Shown piece by piece: positions 1-6,230 of a stretch of 6,963 bases of DNA. Where the stretch lies: positions 1-6,963 of the forward strand of contig DATFXR010000691.1 of the NCBI GenBank assembly GCA_035315685.1. Direction: 5' to 3'. Position numbers and translations under genes: made by a program. The stretch comes from QHWK01 sp035315685. Lineage in GTDB: Bacteria; Acidobacteriota; Vicinamibacteria; Vicinamibacterales; CAVVIG01. The notes below the pieces were generated by a model. That model was not told the origin of the DNA. It made no database searches and worked only from the letters and a program-made list of their open reading frames with translations. Every line of letters starts with the position of its first letter. Positions within the stretch are counted from its first letter, which is position 1.

Positions 1-1
1 A

Positions 2-1210
2 CCCGGGTTTCGCGGGATGGCGACCGGGACCGAGGTCGCAGTGACGAAGCTGGTGTGGGCGCTCGGGTATCACGTGCCGGAGAACCACATCGCCTACATG
101 CGCCGCGAGCAGCTCGTGATCGGCGACAGCGCGAAGTTCACGCCGCCGGGCGGCGTCCGCCGGGCGATGCGGCTCGACGATCTCGACACGCTGCTGCAGC
201 GCGCCGATCGCGAAGCCGACGGCGCCTATCGCGTCGTCGCCAGCAAGGCGCTCCCCGGCAAGCCGATCGGACGCATCCGGTTCTACGACACCCGCCCGGA
301 CGATCCCAACGACATCGTGCCGCACCAGGATCGGCGCGAGCTGCGCGGCTACGGCGTGTTCGCCGCGTGGCTGAATCACACGGACGCCAAAGCGATCAAC
401 TCGCTCGACACGTTGATCACCGAGAACGGCCGGTCGTTCGTCCGCCATCACCTGCTCGACTTCGGATCGTCGGTCGGCAGCGCCGGCATCGGGCCGGCCG
501 ACTACTGGGAGGGTTCGGAATACCTGCTCGAGCCGCAGCAGACGCTGAAGCAGATGGTGTCGTTCGGATTCGCGATCCCGAAGTGGCATACGGAGAAGTT
601 TCACGAGTCGCCGTCGATCGGCCGTTTCCCCGAGGACAACGCGACCTTCGACCCCGAGCTGTGGAAGCCGCGGGTACCCAATCAGGCGTTTCTCCACGGG
701 CGCGCTGACGACAAGTTCTGGGCGGCGCAGAAGCTGATGACGCTGACCAGCGAGCATCTCCGGGCCGCGATTCGGGCGGGCGACTTCCGCGATCCCGCCG
801 CCGAGCAGTTTCTGGTGAAGGCGCTCGCCGAGCGGCGCGACGCCATCGGCCGCGCGTATCTGACCGCGATCAACCCTGTCGTCGAGCCGGTGCTCGACGC
901 CGAAGGCACGCTGTCGTTTCGCAACGCGGCGGTGGAGGCTGATTTCGCGCGTGCGCCGCGCGCGTACCGCGCCGAGTGGTTCGGCTTCGACAACACGACC
1001 GCGCAGAGCGAGCGTCTCGGCGAAACGGTGAGCCGCGCGACGGAGCTTGCGGCGCCGGTCGCGCTGCCGTCCCACGAGGGAGCATTCGTCCACGTGAGGT
1101 TGAACAGCGTTGGCGCTCCGACGCTGGCGTGGGAGAAGCCGGTGGACCTGTTCTTCCGGAATCGCGGCGGCCTCTGGCAGCTCGTCGGCTTCGAACGGCT
1201 GCCGTCATGA
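2..1210 (+). CDS. Kinase-fold-like hypothetical protein, 5' end outside window
   Basis: I do not recognise a named family. The frame is open to the left edge, and the first ATG (17) sits inside what looks like a continuing domain (MATGTEVAVTKLVWALGYHV), so the true start is probably upstream and at least 402 residues are visible. Counting from that Met, HTDAKAIN at 121-128 matches the spacing of the protein-kinase catalytic loop (HRDLKxxN), and LLDFGSS with DFG at 148-150 resembles the metal-binding DFG motif. The gap from Asn to DFG is 20 residues, longer than the 13 usual in classical kinases. The N-terminal E-V-A helix followed by LGYHVPEN recalls the helix before the hinge in HipA, CotH and FAM20-like kinases. 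The C-terminal half is a mixed region of unknown role ending in LVGFERLPS. The stop overlaps the next start as ATGA, so the two are probably translationally coupled. A kinase-like fold is inference; a real gene is near certain. Confidence 0.85.
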   Translation, partial: PGFRGMATGTEVAVTKLVWALGYHVPENHIAYMRREQLVIGDSAKFTPPGGVRRAMRLDDLDTLLQRADREADGAYRVVASKALPGKPIGRIRFYDTRPDDPNDIVPHQDRRELRGYGVFAAWLNHTDAKAINSLDTLITENGRSFVRHHLLDFGSSVGSAGIGPADYWEGSEYLLEPQQTLKQMVSFGFAIPKWHTEKFHESPSIGRFPEDNATFDPELWKPRVPNQAFLHGRADDKFWAAQKLMTLTSEHLRAAIRAGDFRDPAAEQFLVKALAERRDAIGRAYLTAINPVVEPVLDAEGTLSFRNAAVEADFARAPRAYRAEWFGFDNTTAQSERLGETVSRATELAAPVALPSHEGAFVHVRLNSVGAPTLAWEKPVDLFFRNRGGLWQLVGFERLPS

Positions 1211-2031
1211 TCTCGCGATCCCGGTTTCGCGCGGCGGCGATCGCGGTCACGTTGTCGATCGTCGCCGCAGTTCCAGCGCGGGCGCAGACCGGATCCGCAT
1301 CGAGCGGCGCCCAGCCGGATCGCGAAGGTAATTTCGGTAGTGTCCGGCTTCAGCCGGACCGTGATCCGGCGGTTGACGACGTCCCGTCGTTCGGCGAGAT
1401 CCTCACGGGGACGCTGCGCGCGTTTCAGCACCTGCCGTCGCGTACCAATTTCGAGCTGCTCGCGTTGGGCGGCATCGCCGCGCCGGCGACGCACCCGGCC
1501 GACTCCGAGACGAGCCGCGTGCTGTCCGGGTCGGTCGCGCTCGACGAGCCGTTCGAGGCTGGCGCGTTTCTCGGTGGAACACCGTTCCAGATCGGCGCCG
1601 CATTCGCGACCTACGGGCTCGGCCGCGCGTTCCACAACAGCCGCATCGCCCGGGCCGGCGCCGATCTCGTCCAGGCGCAGCTCGTCGCCGAGGCGCTGAC
1701 GATGGGGATCAAGCAGGCGACGCGACGCGCACGTCCCGAAGGCTCCGGCTACTCGTTCCCGTCGGGACACACGACCGTTTCGTTCGCGTCGGCGACCGTG
1801 CTGCACCGGCACTTCGGCTGGAAAGCCGGCATTCCCGCGTATCTCGCCGCGGCCTACGTCGGCACGGCTCGCATCCAGACGCGGCGGCACTACCTGAGCG
1901 ACGTCGCATTCGGCGCCGCGCTCGGAGCCGTGGCCGGACGGACGGTGACGCTGAACCGTCGGCACGGCGTCGGCCTGAGCGTTGCGCCAGTGAACGGCGG
2001 CGGCGCCGTGCTCATTGGAATCGCGCGCTGA
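1207..2031 (+). CDS. Exported PAP2-family acid phosphatase
   Basis: A 274-residue PAP2 (phosphatidic acid phosphatase type 2 / haloperoxidase-like) protein, expected to remove phosphate from lipid phosphates or similar substrates on the outer side of the membrane. All three signature motifs are present: K169-x6-R176-P177 (KQATRRARP), P185-S186-G187-H188, and R222-x5-H228-x3-D232 (RIQTRRHYLSD). H188 and H228 are the expected catalytic pair. The usual Ser before the third motif's Arg is Ala221. Residues 1-26 form a signal peptide: basic start, hydrophobic core, and ARA before Gln27. The start is set by the ATGA overlap with the preceding gene and by this signal; a longer frame reaching back to 976 only shadows the upstream gene. 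Residues 46-52 (VRLQPDR) come from a palindromic repeat in the linker between signal and enzyme. Membrane helices are weak, so it may be periplasmic or loosely membrane-bound. The substrate cannot be told from sequence. Confidence 0.93.
   Translation: MISRSRFRAAAIAVTLSIVAAVPARAQTGSASSGAQPDREGNFGSVRLQPDRDPAVDDVPSFGEILTGTLRAFQHLPSRTNFELLALGGIAAPATHPADSETSRVLSGSVALDEPFEAGAFLGGTPFQIGAAFATYGLGRAFHNSRIARAGADLVQAQLVAEALTMGIKQATRRARPEGSGYSFPSGHTTVSFASATVLHRHFGWKAGIPAYLAAAYVGTARIQTRRHYLSDVAFGAALGAVAGRTVTLNRRHGVGLSVAPVNGGGAVLIGIAR
1342..1359. repeat. Palindromic repeat (REP-like) inside the PAP2 gene
   Basis: GTCCGGCT, a two-base TC centre, then AGCCGGAC: a perfect 8-bp inverted repeat. It is in frame with the phosphatase and encodes VRLQPD; read on the other strand it gives VRLKPD. 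From memory, this palindrome and its VRLKPD peptide recur many times in Acidobacteriota genomes, often between genes and sometimes in frame. The palindrome is seen directly; its status as a dispersed repeat cannot be tested here. Confidence 0.6.
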
Positions 2032-2050
2032 AATTGACGCAGCCCGCGCC

Positions 2051-2119
2051 GGGAAAGCAATCGCAGAGAGCGCAGAGACCGCGGAGACTATTGATGTAGA
2101 AAAGGATCGACATTCTCTG
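2051..2119 (+). repeat. Direct repeat, copy 1
   Basis: Begins GGGAAAGCAA, then carries three 9-base units (TCGCAGAGA, GCGCAGAGA, CCGCGGAGA), then a 31-base segment at 2089-2119 starting TATTGATGTAGAA and ending CATTCTCTG. That segment matches copy 2 at 29 of 31 positions. The units here are more degenerate than in copy 2. Confidence 0.75.
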
Positions 2120-2229
2120 CCGGGAGAGCAACCCGAGAGAGCGCAGAGAGCGCAGAGAGCGCAGAGAGTATTGATGTAGAACAGGATCGATATTCTCTGG
2201 GTGCTCAGCGTTCTCTGCGGTTGCTTTCC
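2052..2229. repeat. Intergenic repeat element with imperfect inverted ends
   Basis: This element fills most of the 240-base gap between the phosphatase and the nucleotidyltransferase. Its ends are inverted copies: 2052-2073 (begins GGAAAGCAA) and 2208-2229 (ends TTGCTTTCC) match at 20 of 22 positions. Inside are two direct repeats. No reading frame inside it looks like a gene, and no clear target-site duplication flanks it. In RNA the ends could pair into a long imperfect stem. It could be a small non-autonomous element (MITE-like), a structured transcript end, or a dispersed extragenic repeat. The structure is certain; its nature is inference. Confidence 0.65.
2122..2199 (+). repeat. Direct repeat, copy 2, with tandem 9-base units
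   Basis: Begins GGGAGAGCAA, then four 9-base units at 2132-2167: one CCCGAGAGA and three identical GCGCAGAGA. The 31-base TATTGATGTAGAA segment follows at 2169-2199. Copy 2 has one more unit than copy 1, which explains why the start offset is 71 bases and the later offset 80. This fits unit gain or loss by slippage or recombination. Confidence 0.75.
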
Positions 2230-2257
2230 GGTCTCCCGGACTTGACGTGTCTGGCCG

Positions 2258-2263
2258 TATAGT
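2258..2263 (+). promoter_or_regulatory. Possible -10 box for a leaderless transcript
   Basis: TATAGT, close to TATAAT, ends 8 bases before the GTG at 2272, so transcription would begin at or next to that codon. No good -35 lies 16-18 bases upstream; a TTGACG at 2242-2247 is only 10 bases away, which is too close. No ribosome binding site precedes the GTG, which also fits a leaderless message. Confidence 0.4.
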
Positions 2264-2271
2264 CTGGACCC

Positions 2272-3219
2272 GTGACGCCTCACTCGGACATGCACGCCAT
2301 CCAGCAGCGCTTCACCGAGGCGCTCGACGCCCTGGTGGACCAGGTCAGGCACGATCGCTCGATTCTCGCCGCGATCCTCTGCGGCAGCCTGTCGCATGAT
2401 GTCGTGTGGGAGAAGTCCGACATCGACCTGCTGCTGGTGACCATCGACGACAAGCAGGTGCAGCAATCGGACGTGCCGCTGTACGCCGACGGCGTGAACG
2501 TCCACGCCATCCTGATCCCGCGCGCAGAATTCCGTAAGACCGTCGAGGGCTCGCTCCACAACTCGTTCGTGCATTCGCTGCTCGCGAAGGGGCGGCTGCT
2601 GTACACGCACGATGAGACGATCGCAGATCTGTGCGGCCGGCTCGAGGAGATCGGCGGCCGCGACACCGAGGTGCAGCTGCTGCGCGCAGCGACGCACGCG
2701 CTGCCGTCGATCTACAAAGCGCACAAATGGTTCGTCACCAGAAACGATTTCGACTACACGGCGCTCTGGATCCTGTATGCGGCCACTCCGATCGCGCAGC
2801 TCGAAGTGATCTCGCGCCGGCGGCTCGCCGATCGTGAGGTGATCCCGCAGGCAATGGCGCTCAATCCTGCGCTCTTCAGGACGATCTACAGCGACCTCCT
2901 CAACGCAAAAAAGACCAGGGCCGCAGTCGCGGCAGCGCTGGACGCGGTCGATCGCTACATTGCCGAGCGCGCCGCGACGCTGTTTGCCCCGATCCTCGAT
3001 CATCTGCGTGAGGTCGGAGAGGCGCGCTCGTCACGCGAGCTCGAGGATTATTTCAAGCGCCACCTGGACATCACCGGCGTCACCACCGCGTGCGAATATC
3101 TTGCGGACCAGCGGTTGATCGGCAAGGTGTCGTCGCCCGTCCGGCTCACGAAGAAGAGCAACCTCGAGGTGCAGGAGCTTGCGTTCTTCTCCCTCGGCGA
3201 CGGCGGCCGGCGCGGTTGA
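2272..3219 (+). CDS. Nucleotidyltransferase-fold protein with C-terminal winged-helix-like region
   Basis: A 315-residue protein with a DNA-polymerase-beta-type nucleotidyltransferase core at about 10-110. G38-S39-x10-D50-x-D52 (GSLSHDVVWEKSDID) fits the GSx10DxD metal-binding motif. The strand where a third acidic residue usually lies reads VNVHAILI (75-82) and has none, so transfer activity is uncertain. Residues about 130-245 look all-helical (KAHKWFVTRNDFDYTALW), resembling the helical partner domain of this superfamily and loosely HEPN. Residues 251-315 could form a winged helix, with a recognition-like helix and a hairpin around SSPVRLTKKSNLEV. The GTG start is chosen because of the -10-like box just upstream; Met7 (2290) is the alternative, and neither has a clear ribosome binding site. 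The substrate is unknown. It should not be called an aminoglycoside-resistance enzyme, since the motif is shared by the whole superfamily. uvrA follows 25 bases later. Confidence 0.88.
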   Translation: MTPHSDMHAIQQRFTEALDALVDQVRHDRSILAAILCGSLSHDVVWEKSDIDLLLVTIDDKQVQQSDVPLYADGVNVHAILIPRAEFRKTVEGSLHNSFVHSLLAKGRLLYTHDETIADLCGRLEEIGGRDTEVQLLRAATHALPSIYKAHKWFVTRNDFDYTALWILYAATPIAQLEVISRRRLADREVIPQAMALNPALFRTIYSDLLNAKKTRAAVAAALDAVDRYIAERAATLFAPILDHLREVGEARSSRELEDYFKRHLDITGVTTACEYLADQRLIGKVSSPVRLTKKSNLEVQELAFFSLGDGGRRG

Positions 3220-3229
3220 TCGAGCGCCG

Positions 3230-3235
3230 CATATT
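3230..3235 (+). promoter_or_regulatory. Weak possible -10 box before uvrA
   Basis: CATATT (4 of 6 to TATAAT) ends 9 bases before the uvrA ATG, almost the same spacing as the box before the nucleotidyltransferase. No -35 is visible and no ribosome binding site lies between. It could allow a near-leaderless uvrA transcript independent of the upstream gene. No LexA-type box is apparent. Confidence 0.2.
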
Positions 3236-3244
3236 CGTGCAGCC

Positions 3245-6187
3245 ATGGCGAAGCAGAGCAAACCGGGGCGACCGGCCGCGCGCACGACCATTGCGGTGCA
3301 GGGCGCGCGTGTCCACAATCTCAAGAACATCTCCGTCGAAATCCCGCGCGACAGCCTCACCGTTGTCACCGGGCTCTCCGGATCCGGCAAGTCGAGCCTG
3401 GCGTTCGACACGATCTACGCCGAAGGGCAGCGCCGCTACATGGAGTCGCTCTCGAGCTTTGCCAAGCGTTTCGTCTCGCAGGTTGCGAAGCCGGACGTCG
3501 ATTTCGTGTTCGGTCTCTCGCCGGTGATCTCGATCGAGCAGAAGACGCTGACGAGCAACCCGCGATCGACGGTCGGCACGATGACCGACATCGCCAGCTA
3601 CCTGAACCTGCTCTACGCGACGATCGGACAACCGCACTGTCCGCGCACGGGCCAGCCGGCGCCCAGCCGATTGTCGAGCCAGATTCTCGAGGCGATCCTC
3701 TCGCTGCCGGCCGGCGCCGAGATCGAGCTGCGTGCGCCGGTGTTCCCGATCTACGGCGAGGACCTCGAGGTGCTGTTCACCGGAGTCCGCAAGATGGGCT
3801 GCCGCCGGATGCTGATCGACGGGAAACCGTTCGACCTCTCCGAGCGGCTCGAGCATGACACGTCGGAAGACGGGACGACAGATCCCGCGGACGGGGATCG
3901 TCTGCCCGCCAGGGCTCAGTTCGACGCCATCGTCGATCGCTTCATCGTCAATCGCAGGCACGAGAAGGCAATCAAGGCCGGCATCGCGGCGACTCTGCTC
4001 GTCGGCGACGGCCTCCTGCAAATCCACATCGCGAAGGGCGTGACGAAGGCCGAGGCCGACCGTTTTTTCACAGAGACGACCAGCGCAACGCATCACTTCA
4101 TCTACGGCGACATCGCGCCCGAGTACTTCATGTTCAACAATCCGGAGAGCGCGTGCCGGACCTGCGGCGGCCTCGGGGTGGACAAGCTCACGCATCCAGA
4201 GCTGCTCGTTCCCGATCCCGAGCGCAGCATCCGTGGCGGCTGCTTCGTTCGCGAGGCGTTCAAGTACAACCCCGACACGTGGGACGGTCGGATGATGCAC
4301 AGCCTCGCGACCGCGTTGAAGTTCTCGCTCGACACGCCATGGAAGGATCTCGCGGCGAGCGCGCGCGAGGCGATTCTCAACGGAATCGGTCCCGCGAAAA
4401 TCCGGATCGCCTCACCGCCAGACGCGAAAGTGCGGCGGGATGATCAGGAAGGCCGGGAGATCGGCTTTCATGGCATCGCCCGGCGCATCGAACGCCATTA
4501 CCGCCGCTATCGCCAGCGTGGCGAAGCGAACTCGCGGATGGAGGAATGGCTCGACAAGGTGATGGTCGAGCGCACCTGCCCCGACTGCAACGGCGCGCGC
4601 ATTCGCGCGACCAGACTGTTGTTCACGATCAACGGCCGGAACGTCTTCGAGCTGGGCCAGCTCCACTTCGACGAGCTGCACGCGTTTCTCGGCGCGCTCA
4701 AGCCGGCCGGCCGCGGCGCGGATGCCGGCCGCCAGATTCTGAAGGAGATCCGCGGCCGCCTCGAATTGCTCCTCGGCATCGGGCTCGACTATCTGAGCTT
4801 CAACCGCCGTTCCGCGACGCTGTCTGGCGGCGAGTCGCAGCGGATCCGCCTGTCGACCCAGATCGGATCGGGTCTGATGGGCATGCTCTACGTCCTCGAC
4901 GAGCCGAGCATCGGCCTCCACCCGAAGGACAACGTGAAGATGATCGGCACGCTCGAACGGCTCCGCGACATCGGCAACACGGTCGTCGTGGTCGAGCACG
5001 ACGAGGACACGATTCGTGCCGCGGATCACATCGTCGAGATGGGACCGGGACCGGGTGTCCACGGCGGGCAGGTCGTCGTGCAGGGAAGCTTCGACGATCT
5101 GCTCGCGTGCAAGGCTTCGCTGACGGGTCAGTACCTGGCGGGACGGCGTTCGATCGCGACGCCGCGAAAGCGGCGAGCAGGAAACGGCAAGGCGTTGACG
5201 ATTCGCGGCGGGCGCGAAAACAACCTCAAGTCGGTGAACGTGACGTTGCCGCTCGGCCTGATGGTCGCCATTACCGGGGCGTCGGGCTCGGGGAAGAGCA
5301 CGCTCGTCAGCGAGATCCTCTACAAGGCTTTGTGGAAACGCCTGGTGGACACTCGCACGCTGCCGGGGGCGCACGACGGCATCGACGGCATCGAGCATGT
5401 CCACAAGGTGGTCAACATCGATCAGTTGCCGATCGGGCGCAACAGCCGATCGAATCCGGCCACCTACATCGGTTTCTACGACGGCATTCGCGATCTTTTC
5501 ACAGAGGCGCCGTTGTCGGCGGAGCGCGACTACAAGCCCGGCCGGTTCAGCTTCAACGTCAAGGGCGGCCGGTGCGAAGAGTGCCAGGGCGAGGGGGTCA
5601 TCACCACGCAGCTGTACTTCATGCCCGACGTCGAGGTGACCTGCGCGGCGTGCAAGGGCGCGCGCTTCAACAGCGAGACGCTCGAAGTGACGCTGCGGGG
5701 CAAGACGATCGACGACGTGCTGAAGATGTCGGTCGAGGAGGGCGTGTCGTTCTTCGCCGCAGAGCCGGCGATCGGCCGGAAGATTCAGGTGCTCGCCGAT
5801 CTCGGGCTGGGCTATCTGACGCTCGGCCAGTCAGCGACGACGCTCTCGGGCGGTGAAGCGCAGCGGATCAAGATCGCGGCTGAACTGTCCACCCTGCAGC
5901 GATCGAAGCACACCGTCTACATCCTCGACGAGCCGACGACCGGTCTCCATCTGGCGGATATCGAGCGGCTGCTCGAATCGCTCAATCGGCTCGTCGACGC
6001 AGGGCACACGGTGCTGCTGATCGAGCACCATCTCGATGTGATCAAGACCGCGGATTACGTCATCGATCTCGGTCCAGAAGGAGGGCACGCCGGCGGGGAG
6101 GTGGTGGCGACCGGCACGCCCGAAGACATCGCGCGCTGCAAGGCGTCGCACACGGGGCGATTCCTGAAGCCGCACCTGAAAGGCTGA
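3245..6187 (+). CDS. uvrA: Excinuclease ABC subunit UvrA, divergent type
   Basis: A 980-residue UvrA, a duplicated ABC ATPase that dimerises, finds helix-distorting DNA damage and, in the standard pathway, loads UvrB for nucleotide excision repair. First half: Walker A GLSGSGKSS 43-51, a middle CPDC at 445-448, signature LSGGESQ 526-532, Walker B LDEP 551-554. Second half: Walker A GASGSGKST 678-686, a full zinc finger C777-C780-x19-C800-C803, signature LSGGEAQ 867-873, Walker B LDEP 894-897. Both halves end in a CKASxTG motif. Oddities: the first zinc finger keeps only C304 and C307, with no cysteines in the stretch before FNNPESAC where the first pair should be; HCPxCG near 131 reads HCPRTG; and the UvrB-binding region (about 137-260) is present but divergent, with an acidic insert near 198-215. 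This suggests a paralogous class rather than the housekeeping copy. The ATG at 3245 gives the usual short lead before the first strand; a TTG at 3179 would overlap the upstream gene. There is no strong ribosome binding site. Confidence 0.94.
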   Translation: MAKQSKPGRPAARTTIAVQGARVHNLKNISVEIPRDSLTVVTGLSGSGKSSLAFDTIYAEGQRRYMESLSSFAKRFVSQVAKPDVDFVFGLSPVISIEQKTLTSNPRSTVGTMTDIASYLNLLYATIGQPHCPRTGQPAPSRLSSQILEAILSLPAGAEIELRAPVFPIYGEDLEVLFTGVRKMGCRRMLIDGKPFDLSERLEHDTSEDGTTDPADGDRLPARAQFDAIVDRFIVNRRHEKAIKAGIAATLLVGDGLLQIHIAKGVTKAEADRFFTETTSATHHFIYGDIAPEYFMFNNPESACRTCGGLGVDKLTHPELLVPDPERSIRGGCFVREAFKYNPDTWDGRMMHSLATALKFSLDTPWKDLAASAREAILNGIGPAKIRIASPPDAKVRRDDQEGREIGFHGIARRIERHYRRYRQRGEANSRMEEWLDKVMVERTCPDCNGARIRATRLLFTINGRNVFELGQLHFDELHAFLGALKPAGRGADAGRQILKEIRGRLELLLGIGLDYLSFNRRSATLSGGESQRIRLSTQIGSGLMGMLYVLDEPSIGLHPKDNVKMIGTLERLRDIGNTVVVVEHDEDTIRAADHIVEMGPGPGVHGGQVVVQGSFDDLLACKASLTGQYLAGRRSIATPRKRRAGNGKALTIRGGRENNLKSVNVTLPLGLMVAITGASGSGKSTLVSEILYKALWKRLVDTRTLPGAHDGIDGIEHVHKVVNIDQLPIGRNSRSNPATYIGFYDGIRDLFTEAPLSAERDYKPGRFSFNVKGGRCEECQGEGVITTQLYFMPDVEVTCAACKGARFNSETLEVTLRGKTIDDVLKMSVEEGVSFFAAEPAIGRKIQVLADLGLGYLTLGQSATTLSGGEAQRIKIAAELSTLQRSKHTVYILDEPTTGLHLADIERLLESLNRLVDAGHTVLLIEHHLDVIKTADYVIDLGPEGGHAGGEVVATGTPEDIARCKASHTGRFLKPHLKG

Positions 6188-6210
6188 CGCAGCAGATCGG
6201 ATCCCGTCGA

Positions 6211-6230
6211 TCAGGACGTCTCCGTCCTGA
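6211..6230. terminator. Hairpin between convergent genes
   Basis: TCAGGACG, loop TCTC, CGTCCTGA: a perfect 8-bp stem with a four-base loop, beginning on the stop codon of the minus-strand ATPase and lying 23 bases past the uvrA stop. Its position between converging genes suggests a two-way transcript end. No T-run follows on either strand, so it is not a classical intrinsic terminator and may instead protect mRNA ends. Confidence 0.4.

Noticed and set aside
17..19. ATG as the start of the first gene
   Set aside because: The frame is open to the left edge and the ATG lies inside an apparent domain with no signal peptide or ribosome binding site.
2051..2199. CRISPR array
   Set aside because: Only two long copies with degenerate tandem 9-base units; no unique spacers of constant length and no cas genes.
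2242..2263. TTGACG as a -35 box paired with TATAGT
   Set aside because: The 10-base spacer is far too short for a standard sigma-70 promoter.
682..3003. A 773-residue open frame on the minus strand
   Set aside because: It runs antisense to three well-supported genes and through the intergenic repeat, is rich in Arg, Asp and Val from reversed GC-rich codons, and shows no domain.
2272..3219. Aminoglycoside-resistance nucleotidyltransferase
   Set aside because: Only the general GSx10DxD motif is shared; nothing specific to drug-modifying families is visible.
3179..3244. TTG start giving a UvrA 22 residues longer
   Set aside because: It would overlap the nucleotidyltransferase, and the added residues do not resemble UvrA N-termini.
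3146..4300. A 384-residue minus-strand frame opposite uvrA
   Set aside because: Antisense shadow of GC-rich coding DNA; low-complexity composition and no family motif.
4412..5404. A 330-residue minus-strand frame opposite uvrA
   Set aside because: Same reasons; UvrA motifs on the plus strand are continuous through it.
4546..5856. A 436-residue plus-strand frame overlapping uvrA
   Set aside because: An Arg-rich shifted frame; the UvrA frame is unbroken, so it is not a frameshift product.
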